Below, piece after piece: positions 23,401 through 46,746 of a stretch of DNA of 64,000 nucleotides. The notes beneath the pieces are model-generated. The model did not search any database. It was not told the origin of the DNA and was given only the letters and a program-made list of their open reading frames with translations. Source of the DNA: Hormiphora californensis (taxonomy: Eukaryota; Ctenophora; Tentaculata; Cydippida; Pleurobrachiidae). Position 1 is the first letter of the stretch; every line of letters starts with the position of its first letter. The stretch covers positions 3,012,521 to 3,076,520 of the forward strand of contig CM035361.1 of NCBI GenBank assembly GCA_020137815.1, in the 5' to 3' direction. Position numbers and translations under genes: made by a program.

Positions 23401-26400
23401 CGAGACACAAACTCACGGCAGTGCACGGCCCAATAGACCAGTGCAAATTGTTTGAGCGCGCCGTGCGTCTATTTGAGCCGGCGGGGTCTATATTAGGGCA
23501 TGTTCACGTGACAACCATATCACGTGTGACATTAAAGGTCCACTACTAGTTGATTGTCACGTGCAACTCAAAATGTACTCTACGTAAAGTAACGTACATA
23601 ATATATATATCTAAACTCAATTCCATTTTATTAGTTGATTATAACTCTGTTTATAACTCTGTGTTAGGTGCAAGTAATGATTGATAACTCTTATCTGTGT
23701 TAGGTGCAAGTAATGATTGATAATGAAGTGCTACCTGCTGATGATGAGGTAATTGCTACAGTGGACTACAGTCACATTGGAGAAGAGATTGATGGATACT
23801 TCAATGTTGCTAAAGGTACTATAAAACTGTGAAATAGTAATTCGTACATTGGTCTTGCAATGCATATAAATTATAATATCCAAGTTGTTTGTTTCGTCAA
23901 AACTGGTCTAATACGTGGAGGGGGTGAACCCTGTGATGAACTCACGTAGTTCAGAGTTGCATGATCAGGGAATTAGACGACTCGATAAGATTCCATTTCT
24001 GACCGAATTATACAGGGTGTTCATATGGGATCTTTACAAGCGTTGGGCTTCACCCAGAAAAAATTTGACAAATTTAGCTCATGAAACTTCATACTTGGAC
24101 TATTCTATACCCTCATTCAAGGTTCCTGGTGTTTCCGGAGCTCTACTACCCCTGGAAGTGTGTTTTTGGTATCAAAACTACCAGAAGGAATTTTTTTGCT
24201 GATGCTGAGACTTTGCTAGAATGTTTTTTGGGTATTTTCTATGTCAATTCCAAAGTTTCATGATGATTGGATGTGTGGTTCAGTCACCAAGGTCAAAATA
24301 AACTGGCTGGAAAGGCCCAAAATCAGCTCAAAAACGGCAAAAATTGATATTTTAGAGCTTTTCCAGGCACTTTTTTCGAAATTTTGAGTTCATAAAACAC
24401 ATCCAATCATCATGAAACTTTATACAGTGCAGCACATTAATGTGTTTGTATCTGATTTTTCGGAATGACCAGTTGGGCTATTAAACAGTAATCACGACAT
24501 ATTAATTGAATTCGTGATCTTCGGATCTACTGCACGAATCAAGTGATGGCACCTCGTACCGTTGAACGGTCGATTGATTCAATAACCTGTTGTTCAGGCT
24601 TGATCAATATCATGTGTGTGGGTGATGTGTGTGTGTGATGTCCCTGCAGCATAGTGCATAATACTACGGTTAATGTAGTTCATTATCATGATATGTGAGC
24701 GCTGCAGATAACTTGTGCCCTGTTTAATACGCCTAACTGGTTAGAAAGCAAGAACCCTGTTTAAATACAAGGATTGTTGCTGTTCGAGATATCCGATATA
24801 AAGATAGTGCCAATACATCAGTACTGTGGGAATATGATATGCGCCTAGATATATCGAATCCAGTGGATCGCTTGGTTACTTCCTTCGTTAAACAAGCATT
24901 GAAACTGGAGGGTTGGAGTAACTCATATACAGTGCAGCACATTAATGTGTTTGTATCTGATTTTTCGGAATGACCAGTTGGGCTATTAAACAGTAATCAC
25001 GACATATTAATTGAACTTTGGAATTGACATAGAAAATACCCAAAAAACATTCTAGCAAAGTCTCAGCATCAGCAAAAAATTCCTTCTGGTAGTTGTAATG
25101 CCAAAAACACACTTCCAGGGGTAGTAGAGCTCCGCAAACACCAGGAACCTTGAATGAGGGTATAGAATAGTCCAAGTATGAAGTTTCATAAGCTAATTTT
25201 GTCAACTTTTTCCTGGGTGAAGCCCAACGCTTGTAAAGATCCCATATGAACACCCTGTATATAAATTAATTTATAACTAATTAATATATAATTCCCAGGC
25301 AAGAACACCAGCCAGAGTACGATCGGATGGGGTGGTACTGCAGACAAGGCGGTTGACGGAGGCGTCGCCCAGAACTTCAACGATGGTTCCTGTACCCACA
25401 CGAAAGACTAGTAAGGAGCTAATAATTGATCTGCTGGTCGGGTTCCCTTATTGTTTTCTACACATATATACAGTCCAATTTGTTCATTAAATAGTAACCT
25501 AACAAACATTCTATCCTCAGTGCGAACCCGTACTGGAAGGTTGATCTCGGCCGGGTTTACCAAATTGATCATATCAGGATCTGGGGACGAACTGATGGAC
25601 ATACCCAGAGACTGCAGGATGCTAAACTCTGGATCGACGACCACCGATGTGGTACGATCATACACTGCTCCTTCATAAACATTTCTTATGTCACAAAGTG
25701 TAGTTTTTACTGTGAAGCTCCTTTATAAAAACAACTTCTCATCTCCAACAGGAACACTAACATCAATGGGTACAGCGTCGAAGGCTGATGTTATTACTTG
25801 CAGTGAGAAGGAGAGTGCTGGTCGTTACGTCACAATCGAACAATGGGGACAGTACTTGACCCTTTGTGAAGTGCAGGTAGTTATAATAGTTATGTTCTAA
25901 ACCCTCCTTTAACCCCCCCCCCCTTTGACCTTTGTACGGAAAGAGGGTCCGGGTAAGGCAACTTTATATACTAGCCTGTCTCATATGAAACAGCGGACAT
26001 TTAGTTGAGTAAGTGGTCAACAAACGGTCATTTTAGTAAACCAAACTCCAATTATTCACCTCTTTTAAATTGTTCATTTAAACTAATCAAATAACTATTA
26101 ACAACTATAATCATTAACAACTAATTATACAACTACACTAATTACAGGTTATGGTAAAGAAGGGTCAGGCTGATTACGTTCCCAACACGTTTGTTTCTCG
26201 AGGGGAGATCATTGGAAACTACACCAACATTGCATTTAGAAAGGAGACTACACAGAGTACTGTTGGATGGGGTGGGGAGTCATCCCGAGCTGTCGATGGG
26301 TGGGTGAAGATATAATTAACTAGTTAATTAATTAATAAATTAATAAATAAATTAATCAACTAATTAACCTACTAATTAATCTACTGATTTACCCTTCAGA

Positions 26401-29400
26401 TGGGTAAAACGAAAGTGGAGCGAGGGCTCATGTACACACACTGCGAGCACTGCTGACTCCTGGTGGGAGGTTGATCTAGGGAGATCTACCAATATTGATC
26501 ATATCATGATCTATGGAAGGAATGATGGGCATCAAAACAGACTGCAGTGGTATGTGGTAATCAGGAACCGACCGAATCAGGAAATACTGGTCCCTGATTG
26601 GCTGATAACCAGTCACGTGACCTAAATAAAGAGTTCTGATTGGTTGTTTACTTGTGTCGGTCGGTTCCTGGTGATAATGATTTGAAGATTTCAACCAGGT
26701 TGTAGGTGATTGGAATTCTGTAAATTGTATTAATTAATTAGTTAATTTAATCAAATAATTAATTAGTTAATTGGTATCGGTTACAGGGCTCGAGTTTGGC
26801 TGGGTAATAACTTCTGCGAATGGCTAACCGAGGATACTGCCGATGAAAGCGACACGGGAGATGTCTCCATCTTTAAAATCAAATGCCCCGAGGGATCTTA
26901 CGGACAAAAGGTATAAAATATAATCATTTGAATGGAACTTTTTCATGAGTCGTGAAAATACTGGGGCATTAGCTGAGCTGTATTAAAGAGGAATATTTGA
27001 TGGTAACTGTTGCCTGCAGATTTCCTAAATTGGCTATTAACTCCCACAGCAACGTATCACGTGACTATAAACCGTGTTCCAGGTTCGAATTGAAAGGCTT
27101 GCCAACTACCTTACCCTGTGTGAGGTCCAGGTGAAGGTACGGAGCGAAACTTTGGAGGACGACTCCGATGAAATGCCCACCACAACTCCTAGTAAGTGTT
27201 ACCATAGCAACCATATAACTCCCAGTAAGTGTTACCATAGTAACCACTAAACTCCTAGTATAAGTGTTACCATAGCAACCATACCACTCCTAGTAAGTGT
27301 TACCATAGCAACCAAAACTCCTGAGTCCTGGTAAGTGTTACCATAGCAACCACTAAACTCCTAGTAAGTGTTACCATAATCAATTAACTAATTAACTAAT
27401 TCCTAGCGATCTATAACGTGGCAAGAAGGAAGAAGACAGTCCAATCTTCAGTTGGATGGGGCGGTATCTCAGATCGAGCTGTAGATGGATTTGATGGTAG
27501 GTATTTACTACAACATAACTTAGTATTTACTATTGAACATAGTGTTATAGTCGGACCACTCGATTTACTGACCCCGATTTACGGTACAAATTGCAAAACT
27601 CCTTCCCGCTGAGTTATGAAAATTGAAGGCACGATATATTTCTGACACTATATCCTCACAGAGGCTAACTCACGAAAGTGGAACTATGGAAGTTGTACCC
27701 ATACTCTCAGACAGGCCTACAATTACTGGGAGGTCGATCTGGAGCAGGAGGAATACATCTCTTATATTGAAATCATGGGTAATTAATTATTATTAATTAA
27801 CTAATTATTTAATTAAATCTCCTTACCTGCAGTTGTTTTCTTTTAAATTTTAGCCAAGTTCATCGGATGAACTTTATCCCCCTCCTTTACTATAAAATTA
27901 CTGCCCCAGGTCGAGCAGTCCTAACTAAAAAAGTTAGACCCATTGTTAACCCATATCCACGTACATTATATCCCCCCCATACATTGTTAACCCATACCCC
28001 CCATTATACAGGTCGAGCTGATTGCTGCGGAGATAGGCTGGAAGGAGCTATCATCACCCTGGATAACAGGACAATTAGTGGGTTAACCTACACCAAGGAC
28101 CAGACAATGTGGACTATCGATACGAACAATCTGAGGGGACGGTTCCTCAGAGTCTCCCTGGAGAATGAGTACCTTACTCTGTGTGAGGTAATTAGGAATG
28201 ACTAATTAGTTAATCAACTAGTAATCGAAGGGGCTGTATTTTCTTTTGATTCAGAGTGCTGTGAGTTGTGACCCCATATTCATTATTCCATGTACTACAG
28301 CTGACACGCTAATATCATACCAGGTAAAAGCTATGGTTGACTACGATTACGACGTCTCAACCGACTCCAACATTGTCGACCCGGCAGCGGAGAATCTGGT
28401 CAGACTGGAGAATGTTGTTATTACTTCAAGCAGTGAGGCAGTCGGAGGGGAGGCAGCTAACGCTGTCGATGGAGATGTAAGTATGCGGGGGCCGGGCGAC
28501 GGGGGGGGGGGGGGGGGGGTTGCATCTTAATATCCGGCCAACTCAAATCACACAATATTCACTTTTGGAATCAATAATCATGCAGCTACAGTCGGACCCC
28601 GATTTAGTGGCATCCTCGGGGGAAAAAATCTTGCCACTAAATCGGGGTGCCACTAAATCGAGGTGAGCCATATTTGGCCCATAAAAACCTATTTTATGCC
28701 CAAAATGCTATACTAAAACTAAAGACACCTCTAACTGTTATATGCAATGTTCATGTATTGTTGACATGATCATTTCTGATTAGAAATAGAAAACTATAAA
28801 ATAATTTTTTCAAAAAATTGTGAAAAATTTTCTAAGTTATACTGGCCCGTCCGATTTGTGTTTCGAATCGGTGCAGCTTACTGGATATCCTGTCTAATTA
28901 GCGGGTTCGAAACGAACCGATACGTGATACCATGCCGAATTGGGGCACCCTAAGCAGGTGAGGAAGTATCAAAATTTCAAAATAACTTTTTCTCTCAAAA
29001 TTTATGGGGAGCACCGATCAAAGCATTGAGGGATATCATACGACTCTTACTGAAGTTAGCAGGTGCTGATTGATTTCGCAATCGCTTACTGGAGTAAGCG
29101 ACAGGTGCTGACTGTTTTCCAAAATAACTCTTATTTTCTTGTAAGAGATATTAAGAGTAAGAGAATGGTGATTCCATTCTCTTGTGTGGTAAGCGCCGCT
29201 ACTTAGCGACGTATAAACTCTTAAAACTCTTAACTGACCGGGGATCACAGCATCTGGTCACGTGAAAGGTCACGTGATAAGTCCTAGTGCACAGGGATAG
29301 CCTGTGACTGCGTACATGTGATCGATAACAGCCAATCAGAATGCAGCTAGTGAGTGAGAGAGAGCAAGATAGTAACGCGCGGCGCTCTGGCACGTGCGGT

Positions 29401-31222
29401 TTGGGCGCTGGCAGGCTTTTACATGTTGCAACATGTAAAAGCCTGCCAGCGCCCAAACCGCACGTGCCAATGCGCCGCGCGAGATAATGTCTCTCAAGGG
29501 GGCACCCTGTCTCTCACTTTCTCTCCCCAATTCTTTTCCCTGTTGCTCACTAAGAATAAGAGTTTTGAGAAATTACACAGCACTGTCGCTTAAAAGAGTT
29601 ATGCTGTCTGTTTTCTCGATTGTCGCTAACTGCAGTAAGAGTCGTATGATTTCCCTCATTGGCAATCTTACTATAAAATTTTGCAAAAAAATTTGTAAAA
29701 TTTTTAAAGGTATACCAGCCACGTCCGAATCGTGTTTCGAATCGGTGCATCTTATCGCATGTCCTGCTACTAATTAGACGGTTCGGGACGAATCGAAACG
29801 TGATCCCCATCGAATCGAAATTTTGACGCTTGGTGAACTTGTGATTCAATGGCCCCATGGGGATCACGTATCGGTTCGTTCCGAACCGTCTAATTAGCAG
29901 CAGGACATGCGATAAGATTCACTGATTCGAAAAACGATTCGGAGGTGGCTGGTGTTTCTTTGAAAAAATTTCAAAAAAATTTCACAAAAAAATTCAAAAA
30001 AATTTTTGGGGGAAAAAAATCCTGCCACTAAATCGGGGTGCCACTAAATCGGGGGCCACTAAATCGGGGTCCGACTGTACCACATAATAAATCAGGGTTC
30101 GAGTATCACCACAAATATTTGCACAGGTTGATGGAAAGTTTCCATTGGAAACTACTACCGGGGTTGGGGCGGGGGATGGGGGCAGCCTAAATTTAGCTAA
30201 ATCTTATAATCTTACTAGGTTGAGTTAACACAACATAATAACATTTGCACAGGTTGATGGTAACTACTACCGGGGTGGATGTTTCTCTAGTGCGGTTCAG
30301 CAGGGTGGAAGGTGGTGGAGGTCCACCTTTGTAGGAGAGCAGAGCGTGGGAAAAGTGATCATTTACCCTCGACTTGATAGCAGCAGTGATTATCTTGGTG
30401 GAGCCGAGGTAAGAGAGGGACTTTTATACATAATTATTTAGTCAAAGGTGTCCCATAGTGTCCAATATGCGAAATGAGAGCCCCCGTTTTTATAAGTGAG
30501 AGACTCACTGACCACTCCCCTACCCCACCCATTCGGTAGGCGGTAAATGTTAACCAGATCTGAGAGAAAACGTACGTGCAAAACCACGTTTTTGTCCATA
30601 ACTCAGTCATTTCTTAACCAATTTGCAAAATCTTGGGCGCGTTGGAAAGAGGACATTGAGCTCTTTCAAATGAGCCCAATAAAACTAAAATCGGCGCAAA
30701 ATGCGCGGCGTCATGGCGCAAAATGCGCGTTTTCGCCACCACGCCGCGCAATTTGCGCCAATTTTCATTTTCTTGAGCTCATTTGAGAGATCTCAATGTC
30801 CTCTTTCCAATGAGCCAAAGATTTTGCAAATTGGTCAAGAAATGGCTGAGTTATGGGCAAAAACGTGCAAAATTCTCCCAGATCTGGTTAACATTTACCG
30901 CCTACCCACCCATTCCCCCTCCCCAGAAATAGAACTCCCACAACCAACCACTTCCCCCCTCCCAGGTGCGAGTTGGTGATGAACTGTGTGGTACCATCGA
31001 ATACGATGCCACCAAGCTATGGTACACAGTTAGAGTGTGAGGGCAAGTCAGCTGACAGTGTCACCATCTCATCGAGAAACAGGATATCTCCAGTTCTGTG
31101 AGGTTGTCGTTCAGGCCTGCGGAATAGAAATGATAGATGATGAACATTCCATAAGGGGGACACTAGGCGATGATAATATGATCACTTGGTGTTCCTTTAT
31201 CCCTATAACTTCCAAAAACTGA
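20447..31222 (+). CDS. Secreted protein with six tandem F-type lectin domains (21 exons)
   Basis: Exons: 20447-20581, 20980-21132, 21390-21539, 21698-21882, 22210-22323, 22502-22621, 22739-22835, 23704-23815, 25299-25410, 25521-25651, 25752-25876, 26148-26299, 26400-26549, 26787-26910, 27083-27191, 27407-27496, 27662-27778, 28012-28187, 28324-28476, 30253-30408, 30966-31222; about 970 codons. A signal peptide (MRSLIGVLFIALSVQSLI) precedes six discoidin-fold F-type lectin repeats, each spread over 3-4 exons and marked by AVDG, GSCTH, WEVDLG, GRxD and YLTLCEV. The fucose-binding signature HX26RXDX4R is exact in domains 1, 3, 4 and 5 (RTDCCSSR, RTDGHTQR, RNDGHQNR, RADCCGDR). Domain 2 has Cys for His and domain 6 lacks His and the last Arg. 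Linkers are acidic. F-type lectins bind fucosylated glycans, often in innate recognition or cell adhesion. Phase is continuous until the last exon, which has two frame breaks (TGA at 31038, then resumption at YLQFCEVVVQ). Confidence 0.9.
20638..20746. mobile_element. hAT-like MITE (CAGGAACCGACCGAA family), copy 1
   Basis: 109-bp element with ends CAGGAACCGACCGAA and TTCGGTCGGTTCCTG, containing ATTGG motifs and CACGTG. Its flanks share about 35 bp of near-identical sequence (CTCTCTCCAG...GTATGTTGTTA), so it sits inside a duplicated segment of intron 1 of the lectin gene. Confidence 0.88.
21167..21360. repeat. Tandem 32-bp repeat in lectin gene intron 2
   Basis: About six units of GTGCTGAAACGGAATAACTTTGCGTGATTTAC with single-base variants. 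Each has AATAACTTTGC(G), a word also found in tandem in the acidic protein gene and the SID1 gene. Confidence 0.92.
22878..23038. repeat. Nested triple-hairpin element
   Basis: Outer inverted repeat AACTCCCTCCC...GGGAGGGAGTT encloses three perfect hairpins in a row: an ATAGACGCACTGC stem, a GTAATGCACGG stem and a CTGTAAA(T)CCC stem. More GTGCGTCTAT-like pieces occur to about 23490, so the element may be longer. It lies in an intron of the lectin gene and has no coding potential. Confidence 0.75.
23659..23733 (+). repeat. Duplicated acceptor and exon start (lectin exon 8)
   Basis: CTGTGTTAGGTGCAAGTAATGATTGATAA occurs twice, 36 bp apart (TAG at 23665-23667 and 23701-23703). Use of the first acceptor would hit an in-frame TAG in the spacer, so only the second gives an open exon. 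Confidence 0.85.
24013..25257. mobile_element. TIR element with CAGGGTGTTCATATGG ends and internal direct repeats
   Basis: Arms of about 245 bp in inverted orientation, TA on both sides (24011-24012 and 25258-25259). Inside, a 90-bp segment occurs twice in direct orientation (24421-24510 and 24926-25015), flanking about 415 bp of unrelated sequence. The mirrored short frames on the arms are artefacts. It occupies most of intron 8 of the lectin gene. Confidence 0.85.
26562..26670. mobile_element. hAT-like MITE, copy 2
   Basis: Same family as the copy at 20638. The 8-bp flanks GTGGTAAT and GTGATAAT match at seven of eight positions, consistent with an 8-bp hAT-type target duplication. Lies in intron 13 of the lectin gene. 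Confidence 0.9.
27182..27380 (+). repeat. Six-fold tandem repeat of a 5' splice donor
   Basis: The end of lectin exon 15 and its donor, CTCCTAGTAAGTGTTACCAT, is repeated about six times with a period of about 30 bp. The first GTAAGT (27192) is the donor that keeps phase 1. Five units contain GTTACCATAGCAACC or a one-base variant, an X-box-like palindrome. Confidence 0.9.
28589..30077. mobile_element. Composite pogo-like element with nested palindromes, copy 4
   Basis: Bounded by CAGTCGGACCCCGATTTA-type ends and TA dinucleotides (28587-28588, 30078-30079). Inner layers include repeated CCACTAAATCGGGG, a GTTTCGAATCGGTGCA-type repeat seen in both orientations, a CATACGACTCTTACTG inverted pair (29036-29060 with 29628-29650) and, at the centre, a perfect palindrome (29383-29476). 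No transposase. It occupies intron 19 of the lectin gene. Confidence 0.75.
30535..30906. mobile_element. MITE with 9-bp target duplication
   Basis: Termini GGTAGGCGGTAAATGTTAAC and complement. The flanks are an exact 9-bp direct repeat, CACCCATTC (30526-30534 and 30907-30915). A 9-bp duplication is typical of Mutator-like elements. Arms of about 180 bp match imperfectly. Lies in intron 20 of the lectin gene. Confidence 0.88.
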
Positions 31223-31729
31223 AAAATCTCGGGCAGAGAGTCCCCCATATTCCCCCTTTCCAATTTGTGATTTGTGAATTTTAGTTTCTATGCATTCCCA
31301 CAGATTTTCATGTGTTTAATTGATTACAGAGGCGAGATTCGAAGGGGAAGGGATCGTTGGGGGAAGGGAGGATTGGGCGCTGGGATCAAGGGGTTATTTC
31401 AATTGTCGTTATGAAAATTACTAATGAATTGTTGCACTCAACTGTGTATGCAGTATCGGATAATTGATGCTTTTCCGGTGCTGGCGGTGCTGTGCAGTGT
31501 GCGAATTCAAAACTCGTTTGGTTTGGTTTGGTGAAAGAATGATGTTTACTAATTCAAGACAAAATTAGTACATATATTATAATATATCAACGTGCCTAAA
31601 TCTTTTCTTCTCTCAGTATCCACACATCTAACTATCTAACTAGATCTAAGATCTTAGATCTATAGATCTATCTTTGATCTTTTTACTGCAACTAAACCGA
31701 TTGATTTACCGAACACCCGTTTTAGCATG
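31223..31729. other. Intergenic gap between convergent lectin and SID1 genes
   Basis: About 500 bp with no exon candidate; AT-rich, including an imperfect AGATCTA cluster at about 31643-31672. It presumably contains the lectin 3' end, but no clear AATAAA signal was identified. Confidence 0.5.
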
Positions 31730-31838
31730 CAGGAACCGACCGAATCAGGAAATACTGGTCCCTGATTGGCTGATAACCAGTCACGTGACCTAAATAACGA
31801 GTTCTGATTGGTTGTTTACTTGTTTCGGTCGGTTCCTG
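31730..31838. mobile_element. hAT-like MITE, copy 3, abutting the SID1 stop codon
   Basis: Full-length copy of the CAGGAACCGACCGAA family. On the minus strand the SID1 stop codon TGA (31842-31840) is followed by one G and then the MITE, so the MITE forms the start of the 3' untranslated region. The 8-bp flanks do not match clearly. Confidence 0.9.
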
Positions 31839-31839
31839 C

Positions 31840-43838
<11,999 letters not shown>

Positions 43839-43849
43839 GATGCTCCTGG

Positions 43850-45770
43850 GATTGAAAGGGGGTTATCATTTTCAAACTCGACACAATCTGAATAGGTATT
43901 GATTTCAACAAACACTAGGGTAGATACAAAGCTGTAAAATATCCAAATACATAATATAACTTTTGGTGGAATCAGACTAAAATTATAGCTTGCGATTTCA
44001 CCTGCGTTTAGATACGTGTTTTATAAAACAAAAGCCGCTAATCGAGAGAGAGAGAGAGAGAGAGACTAAGTCTATCTCTCGATTAGCGGCCTTGACATGA
44101 ATGCAATTAAGGCGATGGTAAGATTGAAGAACAATTGATCAAAAGAATAAGCAGCAGTCAGATGCAGAGAGAGAAAGATGTGGATGCTGTATAAAGAGCA
44201 GCTAGTGACACAGCTTGATCCCATATGGCAGTGAGCTACTATTATACAGTACATTGTAAACCATCGAGATCATTCGTCTTATACACACTGTGTACATTGT
44301 GTATGAAGCTGACTCACATGGAAACTATGACAATAAAATAATATTTATATACATAGGTATATATCAACTATAGCTACGAGGCATTATAAGTCTATCGGTT
44401 CTTTCGGAGACGTGATCAAATCTAACAACAGTGTGAAAAGAAACACCGATAGCACGTTACAAAATAAGCAAAAACGCGGTGAAAAAACTGTTCCCATGAC
44501 TGTTAAAAGCTATAACAAGTAGGAATCGTTACAGGTCAAAATGGTTTGTCAAAGGATCTATAATAGTGTTTCTTGGATTCCAAGTTGGAAGGGCCGGCCA
44601 TTATTCGAATAATGGGGCCTTCCAAGAAACAGAATAATTTCTGTGAGCTGAGTTTTACCTCAGTTCATGAGATCTAATGAAAACAAGCGCCTTATATACC
44701 CTCCATGGCAAATTGAAGCGGGGCAACTAGGAACTAATATCTCTCTATGATAATACTAGTTTCCTTATATAATCACTGAATCTATAGCTATAATGTGTGT
44801 ATGACATTTTATAACTGGGCTCATTTACAAGCTACTCATGTTACTCAACATGAGTAGTGATCAGTAGCTTATAAAGGAGCCCAGTACTGCCTCAGACAGT
44901 TGTTAAGTATTCCATGAGGAAATAAATTACAGAGCGATAAAATGAAAACTATTTCCACTCACAAGCACTATTATTATAGATCTCTAATTGTGCTTCCCCT
45001 TGAGATATCTTTATAGACACTATGCCATTAAAGTAAACAACATAGGAAAACTCCATGTTGTTAATATATAAAGCTATACTTTTGGCCATGCTGATGCTTA
45101 CAAACCAGAAATATCTCAACTGTCTCAACTGTCTCAACAATGCATCATTGACAGTTGAGATCAGGAACCAATTGATCTGACTCTCGAGAGTCAGTCAACC
45201 AATGTCAGCAAAACTACTCACTCACAAGATTAATAAATTTCTATAGAACTACTAAGCTACACGTCAATCATCAATTCGTGGAGAGACAAAAACTCGTTGC
45301 ATACACGAACGAATATCTGTCAAGCAGAGGTGGAGAGAGAGTCAAAGAAAGAGAGACAGAGAGAGACAGATTTCAAACAAAGTACAGTAGATGGAAAACT
45401 TTATTGGCGAAGATAGAGATTGTTAACAAAGCAAAATCTAACGGGGGCGGTGGGGGCGGTTGCTATAATGACACAAAATAAAAGAGAGCAAAAGGGACTG
45501 AGTAATTTAAGGAAAAAATATAGCATTTTTGAATTGTTCATTATGAACAATTCAAAAATGCCCTCTCTCCGGATATGTATGATACATATCCGGAGAGAGG
45601 GCACAAGGAATGAACCACCCCTGATACAGAGAGAATATTGTGTAGCTCCACTGCTAAGGGAAGGGAGACAGATTCTCTAATGCCCGTATCAAATTTCAAA
45701 TCTACACACTTTTACAACTGTACATCTGGTGTGCGTGACAAGGTCCTGGAGCATGCACTTACATTACCAG
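43850..45770. other. Upstream region of the SID1 gene; several perfect hairpins
   Basis: No coding exon supported. Hairpins: 44035-44092 (GCCGCTAATCGAGAGA stem with (GA)n loop), 44815-44885 (ACTGGGCTC...GAGCCCAGT), and a back-to-back pair at 45523-45602. The SID1 promoter presumably lies at the left end. Confidence 0.5.
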
Positions 45771-45879
45771 TAGGAACCGACCGAAATAAGAAACACTTGT
45801 CCCTGATTGGCTGATAACCAGTCACGTGACCTTAATAACGAGCTATGATTGGTTGTTTACTTGTGTCGGTCGGTTCCTG
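45771..45879. mobile_element. hAT-like MITE, copy 6
   Basis: CAGGAACCGACCGAA-family copy (left end mutated to TAGGAACC), with imperfectly similar 8-bp flanks. Intergenic, upstream of the SID1 gene. Confidence 0.88.
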
Positions 45880-46746
45880 ATTAGGCAGTAAAATCTAGAA
45901 ACACTTATAAATCCTACGCAGAGGTGGTGCCAACTGAAAATATATGCAAGCAGCTGCATGGACACTAGGAAGCTGGGTATAATTTGAAACACGCTATTAT
46001 TATACACATACATAATATGGCAGTGTGTAATACAACGGAATAATGTGCAGGCCTATGTGTCGAGTTTTACCTAGATGTACGTGCCCCTGCACACAGCTGT
46101 CAACTAGGAACTTGTATTGTTTAAACGGGGGCGCGGGGGAGGTGCAACAGCACAACTAGGAACTGAAACTTGAGGTGTAGGTACCTATACACTCATTAAA
46201 GGATACTTGATACCATTCCGGGGACATAGGACAAACGTCTTATGTCAGTGAGTAGTGACATAGGACGTTTGGCATAATGTCACCTTGGTAACATAGACAC
46301 CATATTTATGAAACATGATGATGATACCCGGGTACCTAAAATAAAAATAATCATCGATATCAATTATGGAAATCGTGAGTGAGTGGCTCCCGAAGGGGTG
46401 ATGGAGCGAAGAAGATGTCCAGAACCACCCACGAGAGCCGGCAGAGTCAGCACGCGCAGGCGGGTTCCTTTGGAAAGTAGTTTGGACGGTTCCCATCTGA
46501 TTTCTGAAAATGAAACTGTTCACTGTTCACTGTTCAGTATTCAGTGTTCACGGTTGTCTGCTGTCGTTTATCTGCTTTCTTTGTGACCAAAACCTTCGGA
46601 ATCGGAGGTTCACAGCACGAATGGTCAAATTTACCGACATCCGTTTGGTTTTGTGTGGTGTTCTATAACCCTTAGGGTTTCCGGTTTTGTGTGGTATCTC
46701 GATCGGTGTTCGGTATTTTGAGGTGAAGTAAGACCCTAAAATATAA

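Noticed and set aside
24421-25015. 90-bp direct repeats as LTRs
   Set aside because: Too short, no TG...CA ends, no primer-binding site or polyprotein, and contained within a TIR element.
23915-25401. Frames of the type FIWDLYKRWASPRK on both strands
   Set aside because: Inverted arms of a TIR element in a lectin intron.
46383-46586. MERRRCPEPPTRAG frame as a gene
   Set aside because: Arg/Pro-rich start looks coding for about 25 residues, but there is no splice donor in phase, no neighbour exon and the end is low-complexity Cys/Ser/Leu.
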